Shown here: positions 40,783-48,264 of the stretch, in pieces | Layout: each line of letters opens with the position of its first letter | How positions within the stretch are numbered: the first letter of the stretch is position 1 | Assembly: GCF_009831625.1 (NCBI RefSeq) | Contig: NZ_WUUS01000007.1 | Location: 1-64,000, forward strand | Length of the DNA: 64,000 nt | Origin: Halobaculum saliterrae | GTDB taxonomy: Archaea; Halobacteriota; Halobacteria; Halobacteriales; Haloferacaceae | Reading direction: 5' to 3' | Notes under the pieces: model-generated | Databases searched by the model: none | The model's input: the letters and a program-made list of their open reading frames with translations, nothing else | What the model was told of the DNA's origin: nothing | Position numbers and translations under genes: made by a program

Positions 40783-42123
40783 ATGCTCCCGGAGCGCCAG
40801 TCAACGTCCGTGCCGGTCCTCACCGACCCGCTGGAGATCGGAGGCGTCACGCTCCCGAACCGGCTCTACCGCGCGCCGCTGCTCGAACACGCGGGAAACG
40901 GACCCGAGGCGGTCGACACGCTGATCGACGAACTGGAGCCGGCGGGCGCCGCCGGCGCTGGCCTCGTCTGTCAGGGGGCCACGATCGTCCGCGGCGAGGG
41001 AGGTTGTGCCGCGCCGGGAATGACCCGCGTCCACGATCCCGAGTTCGTCGCCGACCTCGAACGCCTCACGGACGCGATCCACGAACACGACGGTCGAATC
41101 GCGATCCAGCTCGAACACGGCGGCCTTCGCTCGATGGAGACGTGGCACCACGGGTTCCGCGAGCGCAACCCGGACCTTCGCCAACTGGCCGTCTCCCGTC
41201 CGCCCCGACCGCTTCGTCTCCTCGACCGTCTCGGATTCCTCGACTACGACTCGCACGTCCTCACGACCGCCGAGTGCCGCGAGTTGGCCGCGGACTTCGG
41301 TCGCTCGGCGGCCGCCGCCGTCGACGCCGGCTACGACCTGATCCACCTCGCGGGCGCGAACATGGGTATCCTCCACCAGTTCGCCTCCCCGTTCTACAAC
41401 CGCCGCGACGACGAGTTCGGCGACACCGCGCGCTTCTTCGAGGCTGTCCTGGCGGAGATCCGCGACCGCGCCGGCGACGTGCCCGTGCTGACGAAGGTCC
41501 CCGCCGAGACGGAGGCGCCGCCGGGGATCGGGCCGACCCTATCGGCGGAGGACTGCGTCCGTCTCTGCGAGCGGCTCGCCGACGCCGGCTACGACGCATT
41601 CGCCCCCGTGAACGGCTCGGCGTTCTGGGACATGAGCGTGATCCGAGGGGCGTTCCCCGGCCGGTCGTGGCGCGACGAGCGCTTCCGGGAGGGGTACGTC
41701 GACGCGTTCGGATCGCGCCCGCGGGCGGCGCTCGTCGCCGCCGCGAACTGGGTCGAGTCGCTCGTCTACTCCCGCGAGCCGGCGTGGAACGCCGACCTCT
41801 GTCGCAGGGTGCGCGAGCGCGTCGACGTGCCCGTCCTCTGTGAGGGCGGGATCAGAGATGGAGGGACGATCGACGGTCTGCTCGGCGACGCCGCCGACGC
41901 CGTGGGGATGGCCCGTCCGTTCTACGCCGAGCCGGAGCTTCCGGCCCGTCTGCTCCGCGAGGGTGCGGCGGCGGACGGTGTCGCGGCAGTCTGCGAGGAC
42001 TGCAACAACTGCGTCGTCCCGCAGGCGACCGGCGAGCCGGGCGTCTGCCGGACGCCGATGGTCCTGCGTCGCGCCGGCGAACTCCGTCGGGCGGGCGCCT
42101 ACGAGCGCGACGACCGGGACTGA
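40783..42123 (+). CDS. Old yellow enzyme family NADH:flavin oxidoreductase
   Basis: A 446-residue flavoenzyme. The TIM barrel starts with LTDPLEIGGVTLPNRLYRAP. FMN and substrate motifs include IAIQLEHGG (Gln/His) and YDLIHLAGANMGILHQFASP with YNRRDDEFG. A Cys cluster CEDCNNCVVPQATGEPGVC near the C-terminus matches the 4Fe-4S binding part of 2,4-dienoyl-CoA reductase-type members, although the second FAD/NAD domain of those enzymes is absent. It would reduce an activated alkene. Alone as a transcription unit. Confidence 0.88.
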   Translation: MLPERQSTSVPVLTDPLEIGGVTLPNRLYRAPLLEHAGNGPEAVDTLIDELEPAGAAGAGLVCQGATIVRGEGGCAAPGMTRVHDPEFVADLERLTDAIHEHDGRIAIQLEHGGLRSMETWHHGFRERNPDLRQLAVSRPPRPLRLLDRLGFLDYDSHVLTTAECRELAADFGRSAAAAVDAGYDLIHLAGANMGILHQFASPFYNRRDDEFGDTARFFEAVLAEIRDRAGDVPVLTKVPAETEAPPGIGPTLSAEDCVRLCERLADAGYDAFAPVNGSAFWDMSVIRGAFPGRSWRDERFREGYVDAFGSRPRAALVAAANWVESLVYSREPAWNADLCRRVRERVDVPVLCEGGIRDGGTIDGLLGDAADAVGMARPFYAEPELPARLLREGAAADGVAAVCEDCNNCVVPQATGEPGVCRTPMVLRRAGELRRAGAYERDDRD

Positions 42124-42146
42124 CCGGACTCGCTCGGATCAGTCCC

Positions 42147-44201
42147 TCACAGCTTCGCCCGCGCGGACGCGAACGCCGGCATGTTCACGCCGACCACGTC
42201 CGCGAGCGCGTCGGCCGCCCCCAGCAACCACTCGGCGCGCTCGATCCGCGACTCCAGGTCGCCGGGGCCGATCCGGTACGCCTCGACCAGTTCCTCGACG
42301 CTCGCGCCGTCGACCCACTCCGTCAGGATCCGCGCGGTCTTCACCGACTCCAACCACGCCTCGAAGTCGGTGGCCTCGGCCATTCCGGTCGTGAGCTCCG
42401 CCGAACGGTCGCGAGCGAACTGATAGATCTCCGCGCGCTCGGCGTTGCCGAGGTAGGTGTCGACCATGTCCGGGGTGTCACAGACGATCTCGAACGCCGT
42501 CAGCTCGGTCACGTCCTCGTCGGTCATCCCCGCGACCGCCTCCAGCCCCTCCACGATCCGGACGCCCGTCTCGGGGGTGAGGTACTGCCGAGACACCTGC
42601 GCGCCGAGGTCGGTCGCCTCGATGCCGCTGCCGGCGTCTCCGGTGCCTCCGTCGCCGCCGGCGCTCCCCTTCGCCGTCCCGCTCCCCGCCTCCGCCGCCT
42701 CCGCCGCCGCCAGCATCCCGTCGTCGATGAGGCTCGCGATGGCGTCGCCGACGGCGCCGCCGAGGTCGGGGTTCGCGGTCCGGGAGGCGTAGAAGGTGCC
42801 GGAGAGCGCGTCGAGCACCGCGACCTGCGAGCCGGCGAGGCCGGTGGCGACGAGCGCGAGGGTGTGCGTGCGGAGCGCGGCGGGATCGCGGAGCTTCGAC
42901 TCCACTCGTTCGGGGTCGGCGGTGACGTAGCGGTTCCACAGCTCCTCCCGGCCGTCGGCGTCGTCGGCGACGAGCACCGCCTCGCCGTACGGGTCGAGGT
43001 GCGGCCGGCCGGCCCGCCCGCACATCTGGTGCACCTCCAGCACGGGGAGCCACTCGGTTCCCTCGCCGGTGTAGCGCCGCTGGTCACGTACGACCACCCG
43101 CCGGGCAGGGACATTGACGCCGGCGGCGAGGGTCGGAGTCGCACAGATAACCGCCAGCCGGCGCTCGCGGAACGCCCGCTCGACGAGCGCGCGGTGGTCC
43201 GACGAGAGGCCGGCGTGGTGGAACGCGACGCCCCACGCGGCCGACTCGGCGAGGCGCTCGCCGGTGCCCGTGGTGCCCGCTCCCCGGAGTTCCTCGGCGA
43301 CCTCGGCGGCGGCGCGTTCGGGATCGGCGACCGGGGCGTCGGGGTCGCCGTCGCCACCCCGGTCCCTCCCGGCCGCGACCGCCGCGAGCCGTTCCTCGGT
43401 CAGCCGGTCGGCCAGCGCCTCGGCCTCCCGCCGTGAGCTGACGAACGCCAGCGCCTGTCCGCCGTCCTCGATGGCGCCGCGGACGAGGTCGACCGTCGCC
43501 TCGGTGTCGGCGTCGGTCGCCGGGTCGCCGGCGTCGACGGGGACCGACAGGTCGGTGCCGTCGTCGAACCGTACCTCGCCGTCGGCGCACACGCCCGTCC
43601 GGAGGTCGACCGGTCGCCACGTCGACTCCACCAGCTCGGCGTCCAGCCACGCCGCGATGTCCTCGGGGTTGTCGATCGTGGCCGACAGCGCGACGACCTG
43701 CACGTCCGGCGTCCGCCGGCGGAGGGTCGCGAGCGTCACCTCGAGCGTCGGGCCGCGGCCGGGCGAGCCGAGCAGGTGGACCTCGTCGACGACGACGCAT
43801 GCGAGGTCGTCGACCCACTCGGCGCCGTTGCGGATGGCGGAGTCGACCTTCTCGCTGGTCGCGACGATCACGTCGTTTTCGGCCAGATCGCTTGCGGCCG
43901 AGTCGTAGTCGCCCGTGGAGATGCCGGCGTCGACGCCCGGGAGCGCGTCGAACTCCTCGTACTTCTCGCGGGCGAGCGCGCGCAGCGGGCAGACGTACAG
44001 CCCCGGTCCGCCGGCCGTCAGGAGCGCAAGCTCCGCGACGAACGTCTTGCCCGAGGCCGTCGGCACCGCGGCGACGACGTTGTCGCCGTCGCAGACGCCC
44101 GCCTCCACCGCTGCGACCTGGGGCGGGTACAGCTCCTCGATCCCCGCTCCCTCGAAGTGGTCGACGTACTCGGGAGCCAGCGGGAGGTCTGCGACGTGCA
44201 T
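42147..44201 (-). CDS. hel308: Hel308-type ATP-dependent DNA helicase
   Basis: A 684-residue Ski2-like superfamily 2 helicase. Seen in order: Q-motif Gln28, Walker A PTASGKT (Lys52), DEVH box, SATI motif III, motif VI HQMCGRAGRPHLDPYGEAVL, then a winged-helix/ratchet region with an acidic, Gly-rich insertion (about residues 488-515) and the final helix-hairpin region. Hel308 acts at stalled replication forks. The protein is shorter than many Hel308 (about 720-800 residues), so a divergent paralogue is possible. It starts leaderless and lies 73 nt after the nitrile hydratase alpha gene. Confidence 0.88.
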   Translation of the reverse strand: MHVADLPLAPEYVDHFEGAGIEELYPPQVAAVEAGVCDGDNVVAAVPTASGKTFVAELALLTAGGPGLYVCPLRALAREKYEEFDALPGVDAGISTGDYDSAASDLAENDVIVATSEKVDSAIRNGAEWVDDLACVVVDEVHLLGSPGRGPTLEVTLATLRRRTPDVQVVALSATIDNPEDIAAWLDAELVESTWRPVDLRTGVCADGEVRFDDGTDLSVPVDAGDPATDADTEATVDLVRGAIEDGGQALAFVSSRREAEALADRLTEERLAAVAAGRDRGGDGDPDAPVADPERAAAEVAEELRGAGTTGTGERLAESAAWGVAFHHAGLSSDHRALVERAFRERRLAVICATPTLAAGVNVPARRVVVRDQRRYTGEGTEWLPVLEVHQMCGRAGRPHLDPYGEAVLVADDADGREELWNRYVTADPERVESKLRDPAALRTHTLALVATGLAGSQVAVLDALSGTFYASRTANPDLGGAVGDAIASLIDDGMLAAAEAAEAGSGTAKGSAGGDGGTGDAGSGIEATDLGAQVSRQYLTPETGVRIVEGLEAVAGMTDEDVTELTAFEIVCDTPDMVDTYLGNAERAEIYQFARDRSAELTTGMAEATDFEAWLESVKTARILTEWVDGASVEELVEAYRIGPGDLESRIERAEWLLGAADALADVVGVNMPAFASARAKL

Positions 44202-44229
44202 TCGATGGCGTTCCTGGGTCCCTCTCGGG

Positions 44230-44236
44230 TATAAAT
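44230..44236 (-). promoter_or_regulatory. TATA box of hel308
   Basis: Minus-strand ATTTATA is centred 32 nt before the ATG at 44201. It lies between the nitrile hydratase alpha gene and hel308, so the helicase has its own promoter. Confidence 0.6.
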
Positions 44237-44274
44237 CTCCGTACGCCGACCCATTCGCCCCGCGGCTCTGACGA

Positions 44275-45441
44275 TCAGTGGTGGTGGCCGTGGTCGTGGT
44301 CGTCGTGGCCGTGGTGGTGTGCGCCCTCCGCGTGATCCTCGGGCAACTGGTCGGCGTGGGCGTGCGGGTCGCCCTCGACGAACTCGTGGGCGTTGCGGTC
44401 GCCGTCGGCGAAGGCGGTCGCGCGGGCGGAGAAGTCCGCCCCGTCGACGAGGTCGCGCTCGGTCAGGAAGCGCTCCAGCGCCGCCAGCCACGCGCCGTAG
44501 TAGTCGGCGTCGCTCCCGTCCTCGGCGCCGGGATCCGCCTCCAGTTCCGCGACGAGTTCGGCCTGGAAGTCGTCCCACGCGCGGCCCGACTCGTCCTCGT
44601 CTGTGAGCGCGACCGCGAGCGCGAACGACCGCGCCATCCACGGCTCCGCGAACGTCGGGCCGTCGTCGTCCACACGTGGAACCGGCTTGTCCGCGGTGTC
44701 GAAGTCGGTTGTCGGGTCCGTCCTCGCGCCCGCTTCACCTCCCGTGTCGCCGCCGCCCCGTGCCGCCCGCGCGCCGCCGTCGGAGGCGATGGCGCCGCCG
44801 TCGCCGAGGCGCTCGACGCCGATCATCGCGTTGCGCGAGACGAGCTCGGCCAGCTCCGCCTCGCTCATGTCCTCGGTGCCCTCGGGTCGCTGCGGGAGCA
44901 CCATGTAGCGCACCTCGGAGTTGGAGTCCCACACCTCCACGTCCACGTCGTCCGCGAGGTCGGTGTCGAACTCCTCGCGCAGCAGCGCGCGCGGCTCGTC
45001 CACGACGCGCGAGCGGTACGCCGGCGACTTGTACCACGTCGGCGGCAGGCCGAGCACGGCCCACGGGTAACACGAGCAGAGCGTGCAGACGACGACGTTG
45101 TGGGTGTCCTCGGAGTTCTCGACCACTCGAAGCTCCATCACCTCGTCGTTCACGGAGATGTCGAGGTCGGCGACGGCCTCGATGCCGTCCGCCAGCAGCC
45201 ACTCGCGGTACTCGGGGTCGGTCCACGCCCGCGCCACGACCCGGGCGCCGTTCATCGGCCCCACGTCGCCCTCGTAGGTCGCGATCACCTCGTCGACGGC
45301 GTCGGTGCTCAAGATCCCTTTCTCCGTCAGCAGCGACTGGAGCGCGCGTGCCCTAGACTGCGGATCGATCCCGTCGCGAAGCTCCGGATCGGGGTGAGAC
45401 GGCGGGTCATCGTCGTCGCGAGCGCCGTGGTCGTCGGTCAT
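44275..45441 (-). CDS. nthA: Cobalt-type nitrile hydratase alpha subunit fused to an activator-like domain and His-rich tail
   Basis: A 388-residue protein. Residues about 30-220 are a complete nitrile hydratase alpha subunit: metal site Cys119-Thr-Leu-Cys122-Ser-Cys124 with downstream WYKSPAYRSRVV and YMVLPQRPEGTEDMSE. Thr after the first Cys is the cobalt-type signature. A linker (about 225-260) leads to a second domain, FAEPWMARSFALAVAL and YYGAWLAALERFLTER, resembling the nitrile hydratase activator or beta N-terminal domain. The last 35 residues contain 12 His. It hydrates nitriles to amides with the beta subunit encoded 75 nt upstream. Thiocyanate hydrolase is a related alternative. Confidence 0.9.
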   Translation of the reverse strand: MTDDHGARDDDDPPSHPDPELRDGIDPQSRARALQSLLTEKGILSTDAVDEVIATYEGDVGPMNGARVVARAWTDPEYREWLLADGIEAVADLDISVNDEVMELRVVENSEDTHNVVVCTLCSCYPWAVLGLPPTWYKSPAYRSRVVDEPRALLREEFDTDLADDVDVEVWDSNSEVRYMVLPQRPEGTEDMSEAELAELVSRNAMIGVERLGDGGAIASDGGARAARGGGDTGGEAGARTDPTTDFDTADKPVPRVDDDGPTFAEPWMARSFALAVALTDEDESGRAWDDFQAELVAELEADPGAEDGSDADYYGAWLAALERFLTERDLVDGADFSARATAFADGDRNAHEFVEGDPHAHADQLPEDHAEGAHHHGHDDHDHGHHH

Positions 45442-45516
45442 GGGATGTGGTGACGCGTGTGGGGGCTTAGGCGTTCGCCCCGATCCCGTCGAGGTCGGGG
45501 AGGCCGGCGGGGCCGG

Positions 45517-46197
45517 TCAGACCGCGGTCAGATACGGCTCCCACAGTTCGATGTGCAGACCGTCGGCGTCGGTGCAGTCCTCTCCCCACAGCTCCTCGGC
45601 GTCGAAGCGGACGTTGTACAGCTGTTCGGCGCGCTCGTCGTCGCCCCTGCGGGCGTTCTCATCGGGGTACACGTGGGCGCCGCGGTCGGCGACGATCTCG
45701 CCCTCGGCGCCGCGGACGTAGCGTGGACACCGCGTGTGTCCCGCCGGATGGCGCTTCACGGCCCGCACGCGGTCGCCGACGGCGAACGACGGATCGCCGT
45801 CCCCGCGGCGGCTCAGGTACTTCTCGCGGACGCCCTCCAGCAGCTCGGGCAGTCGCTCCGAGTCCGTCTCGTCCGGCACCTCGGCTTCCCCCTCCGCGAA
45901 CGCCTCGGCCCGCTCGCGGAGTTCGGCGGCGTCGACGACGCCCGCCTCGACGAACAGCGTCTCGAGGGCGCCCAGCCAGCGCTCGTAGTAGGGAACCGTC
46001 AGGTACCGCTCGGGGTCGTCGCCCTCCAGCGTGTACCGGAAGCGGTCGAGTTCGAACGCGTCCGAGCCGAGCCCCGTGATGTACAGCGACTGGACGACGC
46101 CCTCCCACTCGTGGTGGAACGGGCTGGCGTCGTCGGGCTGGTCCGGCGGGAGGTCGTGATAGGAGTCCATCCCGCCGACGTCGTGGATCCCGTCCAT
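45517..46197 (-). CDS. nthB: Nitrile hydratase beta subunit
   Basis: A 226-residue beta subunit. It opens MDGIHDVGGMDSYHDLP, the family start, has a helical part (WLGALETLFVEAGVV), and ends in an SH3-like domain with FAVGDRVRAVKRHPAGHTRCPRY and a HIELWEPYL end. It forms the alpha-beta dimer around the cobalt site. The ATG at 46197 is fixed by the family start and by a TATA box 27 nt upstream. It is the first gene of the two-gene operon; no separate activator gene follows because that domain is fused to alpha. Confidence 0.92.
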   Translation of the reverse strand: MDGIHDVGGMDSYHDLPPDQPDDASPFHHEWEGVVQSLYITGLGSDAFELDRFRYTLEGDDPERYLTVPYYERWLGALETLFVEAGVVDAAELRERAEAFAEGEAEVPDETDSERLPELLEGVREKYLSRRGDGDPSFAVGDRVRAVKRHPAGHTRCPRYVRGAEGEIVADRGAHVYPDENARRGDDERAEQLYNVRFDAEELWGEDCTDADGLHIELWEPYLTAV

Positions 46198-46537
46198 ACA
46201 CGGTTGATTCCGGCGTGGCTGATAAAATCTCGGCACGTGGTGACATGTGGCTCGCGGTCGACGGAGTGACCGACATCGTGAACACGACCGCGAAAGCCCC
46301 CGCCGGTCACGACTCGGTGCGGGCGGCGTGCTCCTCGGCTCGTTCGCGTCGCTCACTCGCCTGCGGTGCGTGCCGCTCCGCGCCTTCGTCGGGACCGGCG
46401 ACCCCTTTCAGTCCCGCCCGAGACTCGGACGGGCGCCGTCGCTGGGCGGTCGAATGGCTGTCATCGAACTCGGACTCCCGCGAGAGGCCGCGGCGGGGAG
46501 TCTGCGTCGTCTCGTCGCGTCGCCGCCGATCGCCCCC
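46198..46537. other. 340-nt intergenic region between aspC and the nitrile hydratase genes
   Basis: Its nthB-proximal end holds the TATA box at 46221-46228. The middle (about 46310-46430) is a Ser/Arg/Pro-coding-like GC-rich stretch, open in several frames, whose text (CTCACTCGCCTGCGGTGCG and similar) resembles intergenic sequence I associate with haloarchaeal repeats. It could be a decayed gene or a repeat remnant. No ORF with protein-like composition is present. Confidence 0.4.
46221..46228 (-). promoter_or_regulatory. TATA box of the nitrile hydratase operon
   Basis: Minus-strand ATTTTATC is centred 27 nt before the nthB ATG at 46197. Confidence 0.6.
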
Positions 46538-47704
46538 TCAGTCGTCGCCCAGCAGTCCCGCGTCGAAGAGGCGCTGCATGCCCTCCTTCAGACGTTCCTC
46601 GCTGGCGGCGTAGCTGATACGAGCGTAGCCGGGCGCGCCGAAGGCGGAGCCGGGGACCGTGGCGACGTGCGCCTCCTGGATCGCCTCCTCGGCCCACGCC
46701 GAGTCGTCGTCGGCGACGGGGAGCATCATGTAGAACGCGCCGTCGGGCACCGTCACGTCGACGCCGTGGTCGTCGAACAGGTCGACGAGCATGTCGCGTC
46801 GGGACTCGAAGGCCGCGCGCATCTCCTCGACGGACTCGTCGGTGTTGCGAAGGGCCTCGATGCCCGCGCGCTGGACGAAGTTCGTCGCACAGGAGACCGA
46901 GTGGCTGTGGAGCTTCCCCGCCTGCGACACCAGGTCGCCGGTCGCGTGCAGGTAGCCCAGCCGCCAGCCCGTCATCGAGTACGCCTTCGAGAAGCCGTTG
47001 ATCGTGACCGTGCGGTCGGCCATGCCGTCGAGGCTCGCGAGGCTGGTCTGCTCGACGCCGTAGACGATCTCGTCGTATATCTCGTCGGCGATGACCGCGA
47101 AGTCGTGCTCGACCGCGAGGTCACGCACGCCCTCCAGTCCCTCGTCGGAGTAGACGGCGCCGGTCGGGTTCGACGGGGAGTTGACGATCAGGAGCTCGGT
47201 GTCGTCGGAGACCGTCTCCGCGAGGTCGTCGATGCCGTCCGCCAGCGAGAAGTCGTGCGGCGCCAGGTCGACGCGGGCGAGGTCGCCGCCCGCGAGCTTC
47301 ACCATCGCCTCGTAGGACACCCACGCGGGGTCGAGGAGGACGACCTCGTCGCCGTCGTCCACGAGCGTCTGGACCGTCTCGTACAGCGCCTGCTTTGCGC
47401 CGGGCGTGACGATCACGTCGTCGGCGTCGGCGTCGATGTCGTCGGCGCGGAGCTTCTCGGCGATCGCCTCCTTCAGCTCCGGGACGCCGTTCGAGGAGGT
47501 GTAGCCCGTGTGGCCCGCGTCCATCGCGTCCTTGCCGGCCTCCACGACGTTCTCGGGTGTGGGGAAGTCGGGCGCGCCGACCGAGAGGTCGACCACGTCG
47601 TGGCCGGCCTCCTCAAGTTCGTTCGCGGCGTTGGAGATGGCCAGCGTCGCCGACGGCTCGACGCGGCCGACGCGCTCGCTGAACTCGTAGGAGAAGTCGC
47701 TCAT
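46538..47704 (-). CDS. aspC: PLP-dependent aminotransferase (aspartate aminotransferase type)
   Basis: A 388-residue class I aminotransferase. The Schiff-base lysine is Lys240 in NGFSKAYSMTGWRLGY, with SPSNPTGAVYSDE, ADEIYDEIVYG and the final Arg in GYARISYAAS, the substrate carboxylate site. It most likely transfers amino groups between aspartate and 2-oxoglutarate, although related enzymes act on aromatic or branched-chain amino acids. Its ATG overlaps the ribH stop by 4 nt, so it is the second gene of a ribH-aspC operon. Its 3' end is followed by a 340-nt gap. Confidence 0.9.
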   Translation of the reverse strand: MSDFSYEFSERVGRVEPSATLAISNAANELEEAGHDVVDLSVGAPDFPTPENVVEAGKDAMDAGHTGYTSSNGVPELKEAIAEKLRADDIDADADDVIVTPGAKQALYETVQTLVDDGDEVVLLDPAWVSYEAMVKLAGGDLARVDLAPHDFSLADGIDDLAETVSDDTELLIVNSPSNPTGAVYSDEGLEGVRDLAVEHDFAVIADEIYDEIVYGVEQTSLASLDGMADRTVTINGFSKAYSMTGWRLGYLHATGDLVSQAGKLHSHSVSCATNFVQRAGIEALRNTDESVEEMRAAFESRRDMLVDLFDDHGVDVTVPDGAFYMMLPVADDDSAWAEEAIQEAHVATVPGSAFGAPGYARISYAASEERLKEGMQRLFDAGLLGDD

Positions 47705-48129
47705 GCGGCCACCTCCGCGGTGGGGAGTCCCTCAGCGAGATCCACGGCGGCGTCGGCGGCCTCGGCGCCCTTCTCGGCGCGCTCGCGCGCTTCCGCCCCC
47801 GACTGCCCCGGGCCGGACACGCCGAAGGTGACGGGCGTGTCGCGGTCGAGGCTCACGTCCGCGAGCTTCGTCGCGATCGCCTGCCCGATCACCTGGTCGT
47901 GGTCGGTGTCGCCGGACACGATGGTGCCGACGACGGCGACGGCGTCGATGTCGTCTCGGCGGGCGAGCCGGTCGGCAGCCAGCGGCGTATCGTAGGCGCC
48001 GGGCACGTCGACGGTCTCGGCGACGGCGGCGCCGCGCTCGGCGACCGCCTCGCGGGCGGACTCCTCCATGGCCTCGGCGATGGACGCGTAGTAGCGCGCG
48101 ACCACCAGGCCGAGTGTCGTCTCGGTCAT
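47701..48129 (-). CDS. ribH: 6,7-dimethyl-8-ribityllumazine synthase
   Basis: A 142-residue lumazine synthase of short archaeal type. It begins TTLGLVVARYYASIAEAM, has VPGAYDTPLAADRLAR and the catalytic loop VSGDTDHDQVIGQAIATKL with the conserved His, and a PVTFGVSG end. It condenses 5-amino-6-ribitylamino-uracil with 3,4-dihydroxy-2-butanone 4-phosphate, the penultimate step of riboflavin synthesis. The start at 48129 matches the family. It is the first gene, coupled to aspC by a 4-nt overlap. Confidence 0.93.
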   Translation of the reverse strand: MTETTLGLVVARYYASIAEAMEESAREAVAERGAAVAETVDVPGAYDTPLAADRLARRDDIDAVAVVGTIVSGDTDHDQVIGQAIATKLADVSLDRDTPVTFGVSGPGQSGAEARERAEKGAEAADAAVDLAEGLPTAEVAA

Positions 48130-48264
48130 TGTGCGAGTCGACGGCGGGCCCGCGGAAATGCGTACCGCTCCGGGCGGATGTGTCCGGTCGGGCGCGTCCC
48201 GTGCGCCCGGCTCCGACGGTCCATTCCACAAGAGTTGTTACCGCCGGCGTGCGACCGCTGCGCA

